Positions 36,001-46,570 of a stretch of 64,000 nt of DNA are shown here, piece by piece. The notes below the pieces were generated by a model. That model ran no database searches. It worked only from the letters and a program-made list of their open reading frames with translations, and was not told the origin of the DNA. The DNA is from Erythroxylum novogranatense (taxonomy: Eukaryota; Streptophyta; Magnoliopsida; Malpighiales; Erythroxylaceae), in NCBI GenBank assembly GCA_029891385.1, contig CM057230.1, positions 49,207,414 to 49,271,413 of the forward strand, read 5' to 3'. Both the position numbers and the translations under genes were made by a program. Numbering within the stretch: the first letter of the stretch is position 1; every line of letters starts with the position of its first letter.

Positions 36001-36648
36001 GGCATGGCACCTTATGAAGCGTTGTATGGTAGAAAGTGTAGAACTCCGGTATGTTGGACGGAGTTGAGTGAAAATAAGATGATCGGGCCAGACATTGTGA
36101 AAGATACTGAAGAAAAGATTCAGATTATTCAACAAAGGTTGAAAGCTGCCAGTGATAGGCAGAAATCTTATGCTGATCTAAAAAGGAAGGATATTGAGTT
36201 TCAAGGGGGTGATAAGGTGTTTCGAAAGTGTCACCATGGAAACACATACTGGTTTGGGAAGAAGGGTAAGCTCGATCCGCGATTCATTGGGCCTTATGAA
36301 ATTACAAGAGGTTGGACCCGTAGCTTATCGATTAGCTCTTCCTGGAGAATTGGCCAGACTGCATGATGTGTTTCATGTTTCTATGTTGAGGAGGTACCGA
36401 TCTGACGTCTCACATAAGATTCCAGTGCAAGAGATTCAGGTACAACAGGATTTGTCATATGAAGAAGGGCCAATTTCCATATTAGCCAGAGAAGTGAAAC
36501 AATTGCGGAACAAGACAGTACCATTGGTAAAAGTCCTCTGAGAACATCATGGAATTGAGGAAGCAACTTGGGAACCAGAGGAAATCATGAAGGTTCAGTA
36601 TCCGCAATTATTTGAATCAGGTATGAATTTCGAGGACGAAATTTCTTA
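33082..36648 (+). pseudogene. pol: Element B pol: protease, RT, RNase H, integrase, chromo-like tail, disrupted
   Basis: The protease motif is LIDPGSSHSYI (about 33329). RT starts at EFPDVFPEELPRLPP and breaks at 33915; the block to 34136 carries small indels. RT then resumes intact from 34137 with [27 protein letters not shown] and the catalytic FIDDILVYS. RNase H has [13 protein letters not shown] (stop at about 34816), THDLELAAV and TDHKSLKY. The integrase zinc finger reads [13 protein letters not shown], with Tyr where relatives have Cys. A frameshift region at about 35640-35700 precedes DRDPRFTSRFW and [13 protein letters not shown], so the catalytic residues D, D and E remain. A further frameshift at about 36310 and a stop at 36539 precede EEATWEP and the terminal FEDEIS. 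Confidence 0.92.
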
Positions 36649-36661
36649 AGGAGGGAAGAGT
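36648..36661 (+). other. Polypurine tract of element B
   Basis: The purine run AAGGAGGGAAGAG plus one T lies against the 3' LTR start, just after the FEDEIS-stop tail. Confidence 0.87.
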
Positions 36662-39503
36662 TGTAACGCCCCAAATTAGGGGTTAGAATATTAACGAAAT
36701 TTAGTACGAATTATACTTGTTATTTGCCTATGGATATTTGCTTAATTGTGCATAAGTATTTTGGCATGCATTCATGGCATTTTTCGGGTAAATTAGTTTA
36801 ATGAAACTTCGGATTGATTCGGACCGTATTAATATAATTTTAGTAATTTTTGTATACTTCAAATATTTTTAGAAATTGATGGTGAATTAATTTTGAGTTG
36901 AAAATTTATTTTACGAGTCATTATTTTATGTCGGAATTTTGGTGAATTTTCGGAAGTTGTCTGAAACTTTTGGGTATTTGTTTGTTATAAGAATTCAAAA
37001 CAATGTATTTGGTTTTAAAATAATATTTTATTAATAAAAATATTAAAAATACTAAAATACGAAAATAACTAGATTACTTACGGGTGGTTCGCATGCAAGG
37101 TGACATATGGCTTAAAACAAAAGAGTGAAGATACGTGAGTGATGTGCATGTTACACACATGGTCTGATGAAGTGTTATAAAACTGTTTCTATCACATATG
37201 TTCTTCACCGTCTTTTTCTCCACCGATTCTCTGTATGTTGGGTATCTTTGTTATTGCTGGAAATACAAGCTGAAACAAGTAAGTTACATGGATGTCTTAA
37301 TGTTCTAGTAAATGCATGCGTGAATGATGATCTTAAACTCTGTTTTGTACTATACATACGGTACATGCGTGAATATGGGGTTATTTTCTTGTTCATTGAT
37401 GAATTGTGTTGTGTAAATGGTAATGAGTTTGGAATGAGCAGGAAGTGTCTCAGGATGGGGATTTCTTTTGAGTTAAATGAAGACTGGTGAATAATGATAA
37501 TAACAGAAAATGGTTGCTGGTCCACGGTGATGCTCTGTTCTTTTCCCATTGATATACATGAATGTTTTTGGAAAGTTTAAATGAACTAAAATGTGTTGGA
37601 TGGTAAGGAATGAGAATTTAGTAAGTTCTTAATATATAATGGTGTTCAATGAAGTGAAAGTGAAGAGGAAAGTCAAAGAAATGCATAGATGAAGATGAAA
37701 GAAAGGTGAAAAAAAATACCATAGTGTGAGAAAGTGAAAATGAGGATTTGAATTTATGATGTTGAAGTTTAGAATTATTTCTGAATTGTTTCTAAGTTTC
37801 AATGAGTATAAACAAGTATAATAGATGTTTAGAAGTGATTAAGTTGGAAAAAACAAGAAAAAAAAAGATAAAAATATGAATTTGGAAAGTTTACCGTAGA
37901 AAGAGAGAGAGAAAGTTGGAATTTTAAGTTTTGTGATCTTTGGAGTATAGAGTTGTTTCTGATGACTCTGATAGGTTAGAAATGCTAAATAGGTTAGTTT
38001 TAAAGTGATGAAGTTAAAGAAAAATGGAAGAAAACTTTGTTGTTTCGTTTGGTTTGGTGAAGAAGACGATGAACAGTGGTATAAGTCGACTTGTTTTGGG
38101 TATAAGTCGACTTATTGCATGAAAATGTCATCTCCGCTCTTCAATAAGTCGAGTTATGCAGTGTAAGTCGACTTGTGGTGTTATATAAGTCGACTTGTGT
38201 AAATACAAGTCGACTTGTGTGTATTTTAATGGATAAGTCGACTTGTGTAAGCATAAGTCGACTTATCGTGTTATGTAAGTCGACTTATATAAGTATAAGT
38301 CGACTTGTGTGTGATAAACTTCACTGTTTTGATCATATCTTTGTCATCCGACCTCCGAATGACCTGATTCTCGAAGCGTTGGATTCGTAAGAAAATTTTC
38401 TACCTCTCTATGTGAAATTTGTAATTTTTCAGAATTAATTAAGAATTAAGGATTTAATAATTTAAGTTGTAAATGATGGAATAAGTTAAGAATTTAGGGT
38501 TTGGTCCCAGAATTTGTTATGAACATGCATCATACTCATTCTTCATACAATAATTATGCACAATAGTGATTTGTATCTGTGTTCCCTATTATAGAGGAAT
38601 GACCACTGCCAGATATTGCCGGGACTTCGAGGCAATAAACAGTAAGGGCGGTTTTGGTAAATGTCTGAGTAATTTTGTTTAATGATAAATTTTGTGAGTC
38701 AACCTAGATGATGTCTAGGATTGATTTCTTGGAAGTGCTATTTGCCTACACATGAAATATCTAAAATGACTTTGTTCTGTTTTAAAACTGTTAAGTCCTA
38801 GTTGTGGGTAAATAGGCATGCCTAGAAGGGTCTGCAGCTGCTCCTGTTATTTGACACTTTGGTGTCTCCTGTTATTTGACACTTTGGTGTCTCCTATTAT
38901 TTGACACTTTGGTGTCTCCTGATATCGAGACATATGTCTCTCCTGCGATACTAATTACGGTATCTCTGTATAAGTCCGTTACCGCTTCGTAAATGGATTT
39001 ACGCCTTGATATGTGTTTGACAAAAAACTGTATTATGATTCTGACGGGTTTATACCCTCTTGTGATATTCAATTCTGATAAGTAAGTGAATCTGTACTGA
39101 AATGTGTTATGTCTGATTTTCTGATAAATGTTTCTTACTGCATGCTTACGCTAAAGTTAAATTTTATATGATAATCCATTAAATTAGATTAGTTATTACT
39201 CACTAAGCTATATGCTTAGCACGGTGGATTTGCCCCGTGTAGGTTCAGAGCGAAGAGTTTAAAGACTGGGACAAGTCTACTGCACTGGCCAAAGGAGTCT
39301 GTTTATAAAGTTTGAAAATGTATTTTGTTTCCTTTGTTTGGACTTATAAATATTCTTTGGATTTCTGTTCTAAGATTTACAATATGTAATATATGTGTGT
39401 GGGTTTGAGTTATTAAAAAAAAATATCAGTGTGATGTTTGGTTTTGTCTGTTCTGTCTTGGGTGGCATCCATGTATCCTCCCAGGGGGTATTTGGGTGTT
39501 ACA
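36662..39503 (+). repeat. 3' LTR of element B
   Basis: It is 2842 bp, TGTAACGCCCC to GTGTTACA. Compared with the 5' LTR it has one extra palindrome unit and one fewer 25-bp unit, and scattered changes, several at CTG/CAG sites. Confidence 0.95.
38083..38306. repeat. AAGTCGACTT palindrome array in the 3' LTR of element B
   Basis: Ten copies. The extra unit compared with the 5' LTR (acaagtcgacttgtgt, near 38203-38220) shows that the array changes in copy number. Confidence 0.9.
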
Positions 39504-39508
39504 ATTTT

Positions 39509-40080
39509 CTTGTCCCATTTTCACCCGAATCCATCTCCTCCTTATGTTCAAACTAGAAACAAAAATCAAAAGGTTTTTATAAGGTTATAATGAGGCTTAG
39601 ACAAGGTATGATTGAGATAATAAAAAGGGTTAAATTGAAGAAAATTTACTACACCGTATAATTTAAAACTTGTTTACTAGTACACATAGGTCCTTTCATT
39701 GCCAAACTAATGGTACTATATACTAATTATTTATTTATTTTCTTTTATGCCTTTTCCTTTTTTCTTTTTTCTTTTTTCTTTTTTTACGTTAAACATTCGA
39801 TACCACACTTCAAGAATATTAGACCTTTTACAAATTTCAAGTCTCGACAAATAAATAATGTAAATAACCTTTAGGACTCAAATCAATAAATAAATCTTTA
39901 AAGAAAAATAGTATAAAGGTTTCTAGTTTGGGTTTAAATAATGAAAAAGGCTAAGGTTCAACTTGGTTATTTCTAAATGTAAATTTTGGGTATGGTAATT
40001 TCAAAGAAATAGGCTAAGCAAGTTAGTAAATTTAAATGCCTTCATCATATTAATGCTTATAATTCAACAAATATGATCTC
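39509..40080. other. Right part of the interrupted LTR-like repeat and AT-rich DNA
   Basis: The first 100-150 bp continue the repeat that starts at 28041. A pyrimidine tract (TTTTCC/TTTTTC repeats) lies at about 39740-39785. No coding region was seen. Confidence 0.45.
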
Positions 40081-41782
40081 TGTTAGAGAAGTGCTCTAAA
40101 GGCAATCACCTTTAGCACTTATTGTACAAATCATTTTATGATTATAAGGCATTTTTCATTACTTCAATGTTCATACATTTATGGATTTGATGTTAATTTT
40201 AAATTTATTTAATGAAGTCCTTGATATAAAACATATCATGGAGGAAATCATGATGAGATCATAATAATGAGATTCCTATCATGTTTAATTATGTTATAAT
40301 CTAAACTTTCCGTAGTCATAGGATTAATGAGATAGGATATCATTAATTCGGATAGACTAGCACATGTTATACTCCTTGATTGGATCAAGCTAGTAGATCT
40401 CATAAGCTATAGACATAAGTTGTTTAAAGTTAACATGTGGGTGCTTACTAAGGGTAGTAAGTACATTGGATTGACCTACTATGAGACAATCATATGGATA
40501 TTCTATTCCAGTGTCAATGATAGTCTTATCATAGCAATGATATAAGTATCCTTTGACTTTAGGTGCTCAAGAGTATCTCGAATACTGATCCTTTGCTTTG
40601 ACTCCATTCATAGTGCCTTTTAGGGGTTACTCATAGGGTGGTAATTACGTACAACTTGAGGTATTCAGAGGTAATTAAGTAACTAATAACGGATTCACGA
40701 CTCTTGATAGAAGGAGAAGATACCCACGACCTCTTATCGGGGTCATTACTTGGGAGTTTCTGGCCAGAGCAGATTTGTGTCATGAAGACAGTCTTCAATG
40801 ATACATAGGGTAATGAGATTCTCAGGATAAGATCTAATATCACTTGGACTATATGTGACGTAGTTAGTCTAGTGGGAGTTGACACTTTGACCATACTCTG
40901 AACTAAGAGGGGTATAGATGGTAAAAGGACAAATTGCATGATAACATTATGTATAGAAGGATTTGTAGTCAAAGCATTGACTTTACGGTTAATTGGAGGT
41001 CATGACATGTTGCTAGATACTGCTCTTGACTTACTTGAATTAAGTGTTAATTCAAGTGACCAACATAACCAGGAACCTAATGGTTCACACAAATAAAAGA
41101 TCTGAAGGATGAGTAAAATGGTCTTAAATGGTGATTCAAGATATAAGAGAGTGTTTCGAGATTGTATCATGATGTGATCGTGGTAGAAAATGTTGCATGG
41201 AATAGATTAGAAACAAATGTTGTTGGCTAGCAATTTGGTCATTAACTTTTCAAAACTTCCATTAATGCATGCTATTCATGGTCATTAACTTCTCATAACT
41301 TCCATTAATGCAGGTCATTCATGACCATTAACTTTCCATAACTCTCTATTAGTGATGGGGGTTGTGGAAGGCCTAATGGTGCAAAAAATAAAGATAATTT
41401 TCGTGCATCTTTTGTAAGAAACAAGTGAAAGAAAGATTCTTTCTTATATACACCCTCTTTTTCTCTCTAACTCTCACAAGAGTTCCTGTCTTTGCTAGCA
41501 CAAAGAAAGAACTCTATACATCGCTTAGTGAGCTTTCATCCTTCTATCTTTGTGTGGACTTTTATTAAAGATGGTATAGTTTGATCGATGTGGTTTACGA
41601 TAACCTAACGCAAAGAAGATTAAAGAATGAAGGAGATCGTCAGAAAGGTATGTAAATATATTACATTTCATGTTTTTGTTTTCTTTGTCTATATGCATGA
41701 GTGGTTTTTGAGATTCCATTTTATTTTTTGCTTCATATATTCGATATATATTATATATAAGATGCATGATCGGAACCTAACA
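40081..41782 (+). repeat. Ty1/copia LTR, plus strand
   Basis: It runs TGTTAGAGAAGTGC to GGAACCTAACA (1702 bp), with short inverted ends TGTTAG..CTAACA. It is followed at once by a degenerate tRNA-Met PBS and, further on, by copia integrase sequence. No second LTR was found in the window. Confidence 0.8.
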
Positions 41783-41783
41783 G

Positions 41784-41796
41784 TAGTATTAGAGCC
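41784..41796 (+). other. Primer binding site of the copia element
   Basis: TAGTATTAGAGCC differs at two positions from the canonical TGGTATCAGAGCC. Confidence 0.75.
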
Positions 41797-42764
41797 ATCT
41801 TGTGCCTTGTTAGATGTCGCATATATGATGTGTGAAATTGTTTTCATGGTTGTGACAGCTTAGAGTCCTATAATGTTTTGTTCGAAATTAATTATAGAAC
41901 ATGCTTGAAATTTATCTTTCTGCTGGGCATGTGATATCTATTGGCTAAACTGATGAGGTTACACATGGTTTTCATGGAATTTGATTCTAAAAAAATTATG
42001 AGAACATATCTGGGATGTTTTTATTACTTTGTAATTTTTGTATAATTATTAAAATCTTTTAATAATTTTATCAAACAATTTTTTAGATCTGGACAATTTT
42101 CTAGAAATTGTAGGATATGTTTTGTTTGATGTTTTTGCATGTTTATATTTCGGTTCCAAGACATTAAAAATATTTTTATGTGATAAAAATGTGCTACTTT
42201 TATGTTTTATGCATGCATAAATGATTTTGCTCAAAATTTGATTTCCAAAAAAATTTTTGAAGTCATATTTGTCGTTTTTGGTGTCTTATTGGTGTTTCGG
42301 TGATCATAATAATTTTTGGGTGATTCCTAAATTATTTTGATCATCATGAAACATCCTAGAGATGTTTGGAATGATGATTTGATGTTTTGAAATTTTTTGA
42401 AATTATAGAAATTAATTTTGAATTAATTTTAATAGAGCAATAGATTTTCTATTAAGATTAGAAAATTGGCATATGTGACAAAATTGAAGTTGTTTAATTT
42501 TGGATATCAAATAATTATTTTAAGGTAAATTAATTATTAATTAAATTTTGGAATTATGAATTAATGTTAACTAGAATAATATTAATTCCAATCGAAATAA
42601 CATACAATAGTAATTTTAGCTAAGTTAGTAAAAGGAAGATAGTAAATCTAATTGTTGGATTGACCTTAGATCCAAGTGTTAGATTGGGCTTTCATTTTAG
42701 GATCCATAAGATGTCATAACTAAAATGATGTGTTTACATAAATGCATTAGAGAATGCATGGTTA
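41797..42764 (+). other. Untranslated leader of the decayed copia element
   Basis: This AT-rich stretch between the PBS and the integrase fragment shows no gag or protease. It is probably the 5' leader with gag, protease and the integrase N terminus deleted. Confidence 0.5.
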
Positions 42765-43300
42765 GGATATTGTCCCAATGGACTCCAACTTACACGCCAC
42801 AACACAATGGTGTGACTGAGAGGAGAAATTGAGCCTTGTTAGACATAGTTAGGTCTATGATGAGTTTAGCGGATTTACCAAAATTCTTTTAAGGGTATGC
42901 ACTCGAAACTTCTGTTTATTTATTAAACAGAGTCTCATTCAAGTCAGTTGATGTTGCGTCATATAAAGATATGGACTAACAAGAAACCCTATCTTTTTCA
43001 CATGAAAGTTTGGGATTGTCCTGCTCATGTGAAGCAGATTCAGTCAGATAAGCATGAAGCTAAATCTAACAAGTTTCTGTTTGTAAGATATTCCAAGGAA
43101 ACTATAGGATATCAGTTCTACCAAGCTTTGGAACAAAAGATGTTTATTTCAAAAATTGTTGTCTTTTTAGAGAAAGGGTTTCTTTTAAGAGAAGACAACA
43201 GAAGCAAAATTGAGCTTGTGGAAGTTCAAGAAGCTTAACAGACGCAGATCAATTACCTAGACCCGATACTATTGTTCATGAAGATGAAACAATAGTTTAA
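42765..43300 (+). pseudogene. pol: Ty1/copia integrase fragment
   Basis: The translation gives TPQHNGVTERRN, DIVRSMMSLADLP, GYALETSVYLLNRV, VWDCPAHVKQIQSDKHEAK and FLLREDNRSKIELVEVQEA, all collinear with the C-terminal half of copia integrase. The catalytic glutamate of VTERRN is present. A stop interrupts right after ERRN, another follows LPKFF, and a frameshift near 42940 separates the two halves; the second half is open from 42948 to 43238. RT and RNase H are missing. It belongs with the LTR at 40081. Confidence 0.85.
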
Positions 43301-44140
43301 CCTTCTGATACACAAAAAACTCTGATATGTGATTAATTGATTGTTTAATTATTTCATAACACTTAGCAATTAATGACATGAAATTATTTAAGATACTGAC
43401 TTTGACATATATATGATTTTAGGCACAAACCAGAAGCAAAGAAGTTAAAGTGAGTCGAAGCTCTATATTTTGGTCATTTTCTAAACATTAATTTTTACTT
43501 GTCTTTATGGAGCAAGAAGAAGAAAATTAAAAGATAATAAGCAAATTAAAGGAAGAAAAAAATACACAGAACAGTGAAAGAAGATGGAAAGCTAGAAAAA
43601 GAGACAAAATGACAGTGCAAGATGAAGAAAACGCAGTGTAGGAGGATAAGGCAGGAGATGAAACGCAGAGTAGCAGCTAGAGGTTAGAGCAAAACATCTG
43701 CATTTCAGCAGACATACTGTGTAATGCACACAACGTTTGCATTCCACGTAGACACAGAAGCAAACAGCATCTACGTTTAACACAGACAGCTGTGTTAAAC
43801 ACCGCATGCAATACAAGAGAGGGAGGCAAGGCTTCTATGGAGGTTTTACGTGAATAGGGACATGGACCAAAAACCACGAAGTTAATTTGTCCCATCAATA
43901 AACTAGTGTGGGGGAGGTGTGAAGAGAGGGGGTTGCGATGTGACTTGGTGGCTGAGAGAAATTGGAGAAGAGCTACGGCTAGGCTAGAAGTGAGAGAAGA
44001 GAAGCGTGAACAGGGGGTGGACTGAAAACCCAACTTGTTAAACTGTCACATCATACCACAGTGAGAGGAGAAGGGGCGATAGTGAAAGTTGTGTGAGAGG
44101 TTTGCTTTTAATATTGTGAAGATGGAGGAAAATTCCTAAA
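43301..44140. other. Non-coding DNA with a strong hairpin
   Basis: No coding match was seen. GTTTAACACAG (43775-43785) and CTGTGTTAAAC (43790-43800) form an 11-bp stem with a 4-nt loop. Purine-rich stretches occur between 43500 and 44090. Confidence 0.5.
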
Positions 44141-44149
44141 AAACACATG

Positions 44150-44870
44150 GTCTAGCGCCCATGATTCGGAGAGCCAACACCATTCAGGTGCATCTTTAGA
44201 AGAACTTATTAAGAATCTTGCTACTAACAATTTGCAACTTCAACAAGATATGTAGCAATAGTTGCAACAATTCCTACAGGAGCTAAAAGTAAGCCAATAT
44301 AGCATAGAACACCAAATGGGTCAGACGGCAATAAGGCTCATCGCCTAGAATCACAAAGCGAAGAGGAGCAGCCGTATTAACCTGAGGTGTACCCAATGGA
44401 TGCTTGTGAGGAAACTTTACAAAGTGATGAGGAGATTGAGAATTTTTAAATCAACCCTCAACGAATTGCTTGTGTCGAAGAGTTTGAGAAGTAGCTCGAA
44501 GTCAAAAGGGACATATCTTTTAGATTGGAGGCAAGTACTGAGTCCATGATTATTTTTTAAATTAACTCTTTACCTTTAAATAACAGATTGGAGGAATTGC
44601 ATGATGAAGAAAAAGTTGAAGAGACATTCAAAATATTTTTGGAGTGTATGGACTCAGACGGGAATCGAGAATCTGAGGATACGGAAGACACTAAATGAGG
44701 ATGATAATCAACTAACACCCTATGCGAAACTACCTAGCATGGAAGTGGCGCTAACTGTAATACCTGAAGATCACAATTTCGTCATGTGAGGAGAAGAAGG
44801 AGTTGACCTAGTGACCCTAAATAAAGGCGCTTCTTAGGAGGCAACTCAAGGGAAGTAAATTTCTTTTCCT
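44150..44870 (+). pseudogene. Possible remnant of an Athila/Tat-type gag and leader
   Basis: The frame around 44185-44340 reads SLEELIKNLATNNLQLQQDM, and after stops YSIEHQMGQTAIRL. This resembles the coiled region near the gag C terminus of Athila/Tat elements. At 44828-44855 the DNA reads gcttcttaggaggcaactcaag, close to the gcttg..gggaggcaacccaag motif common in such elements. No LTR or pol could be assigned, so this is tentative. Confidence 0.45.
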
Positions 44871-45083
44871 TTACATTTGCACATTACTTTTTATATACAT
44901 GTGTGTTTTTGAATTTGTTGGTTTTACTTATTTTTAAGTTTTTAATCAAAACGAGAGAAAGAATAACAAATGAAATAAACATTTTCTCATTTTCTATTGC
45001 TTTTCAGATTATATAGTCGTGATTAGAGTGTGGATTTATTAGAGAATTTCATAGCAAATTCTAGCGTGTATTTTTACTCTTGT

Positions 45084-46160
45084 TGCAACATCCCACTACC
45101 ATAAGGTATATACCCGAACATCCATGGACATTCAAGTACATATCCTATGATAATGGTATGTTAGAGCAAAACAAATCCAACTTACACATGGCATTAACTA
45201 ACTTATTTAAAATTCATCAAAATTTAAAAACCATTCATTGCATTCATTCACAAAAGTTTACACTGTTTTCCATTAAACAAATATTTATAAAACCTCATAC
45301 AGGTTCCAGCAAAAACTACAAAATAAAAGCTATAACTCTTCTGATGTCAGTTGATAGACCTTTGAGCCATAACTTAGTCTAAAATGTTCCTCTAATCTAG
45401 AATAAAATACTAAGACTCATGTCTTAGATCTGAAAAGCCACGTTGTAATTTTTATGAGTTTTGCGAACTCAACAAGCTAATCATCATTGATGATTTCACC
45501 CAGATCACATACACAATTCACATATTTCACAAATATTCATTTCGAACATATATGTCCAAATACTCACATTATCATGGCACATCATGTAATCATTGTGAAT
45601 CAGAACATATATATACAAATACAAATACAGATGCATATGAGACTGCCTTTTACATATATATACAGATGCTGGCCCATTAGGCTCAGTCCGAATAGAATCA
45701 CGGGGCATAGCTTTACGTGCAGAATCAAAAATCACATAGCAAAGCTCTACGTGCAAGCGCTTTCATACTAGCTACTCTGGTCACAACACCTTTATTTGAT
45801 CATGCATTTTATGAAATGCATCAAATACTGAATATGCCATAAATGACAGTCACATATGAAGTATAGTCAGAACCTCATAATCATCGGACCTAAGTCCGGC
45901 AGTCAACTTTCGTTAAGAATATAAATATCATTAAGAATTTCACAACAATTCAGAGCACTTCCAATACATGCCCACATATTAAACTCCTTAGACTTAAAGT
46001 TCGAAATTCATAACAAATCACAAACAGTTCACAATTGGAAGTCAAACAAATTCAATCAATCCTAGGAAAATCATCTAGGTTGACTCACAGTATGCTCCAA
46101 TATGCTATTTCCTGGATGATCCAGCAATGTCTGATTGGCATCCAATGAGCTCCTTTTTAT
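45084..46160 (-). repeat. Decayed Ty3/gypsy LTR fragment, minus strand
   Basis: It starts TGCAACATCCCACTACC, like an LTR 3' end read in reverse. It then keeps the order of landmarks seen at 59315-63257 (reversed) and 7881-10774: GAGTT/AACTC hairpin, AATCATC/GATGATT hairpin, a variable zone ending in tggtcacaac, and tgactcac..ggatgatccagcaatg. The right end is not clear. Confidence 0.6.
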
Positions 46161-46570
46161 CATACAAAAAAAATTTTAACGAAAAGTACTTAGTAGTTGG
46201 ATTGATATGAAGAGATATTGCATTTTGCAAGCTTTCATAGGTATAGAAATTGTGTTCTGAGCTTAAAGGAAAAACTGCATCAATCTAGGAAGAATTGGCC
46301 AAAGTTGTCTCATGATGCTTGTATTTTATCCTCTTAGCTTTCTAATGGTATAAAGTATGAGATTATGGGATATCGGAGCTGAGAGTTATGATCATGACAA
46401 GTAAGGATGTCATAGAGGATGTGTATACCGAACAATTAGAGTAAATAAAGTGTTATCGCACTAGGAGAGTTGAATTTGGGAAGAATATGAGTAAAAGGGA
46501 TGTTAGGATGGATGTAGAATCCATTGGAGGGGTCTTGGAGGGAGTTTTGCCCAGAGAACCCGAAGGTTAT
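46161..46570. other. Unassigned LTR-like fragment
   Basis: The stretch agctttctaatggtataa..gatatcggagctgagagttatgatca (about 46338-46395) matches the recurring motif of the large LTRs, in plus orientation. The boundaries are unknown. Confidence 0.4.

Larger units (their letters stand above)
29082..39503 (+). mobile_element. Element B: full-length Ty3/gypsy (Tekay/Del-type) retrotransposon
   Basis: The order is 5' LTR 29082-31931, PBS, gag, pol, PPT and 3' LTR 36662-39503. The exact 5-bp duplication ATTTT occurs at 29077-29081 and 39504-39508. The LTRs have proper TG..CA ends (TGTAACGCCCC..GTGTTACA). LTR differences are few by eye, implying a recent insertion. Coding is broken by stops and frameshifts. 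Pol resembles element A closely, but the LTRs are a different family apart from the shared palindrome array. Confidence 0.96.
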
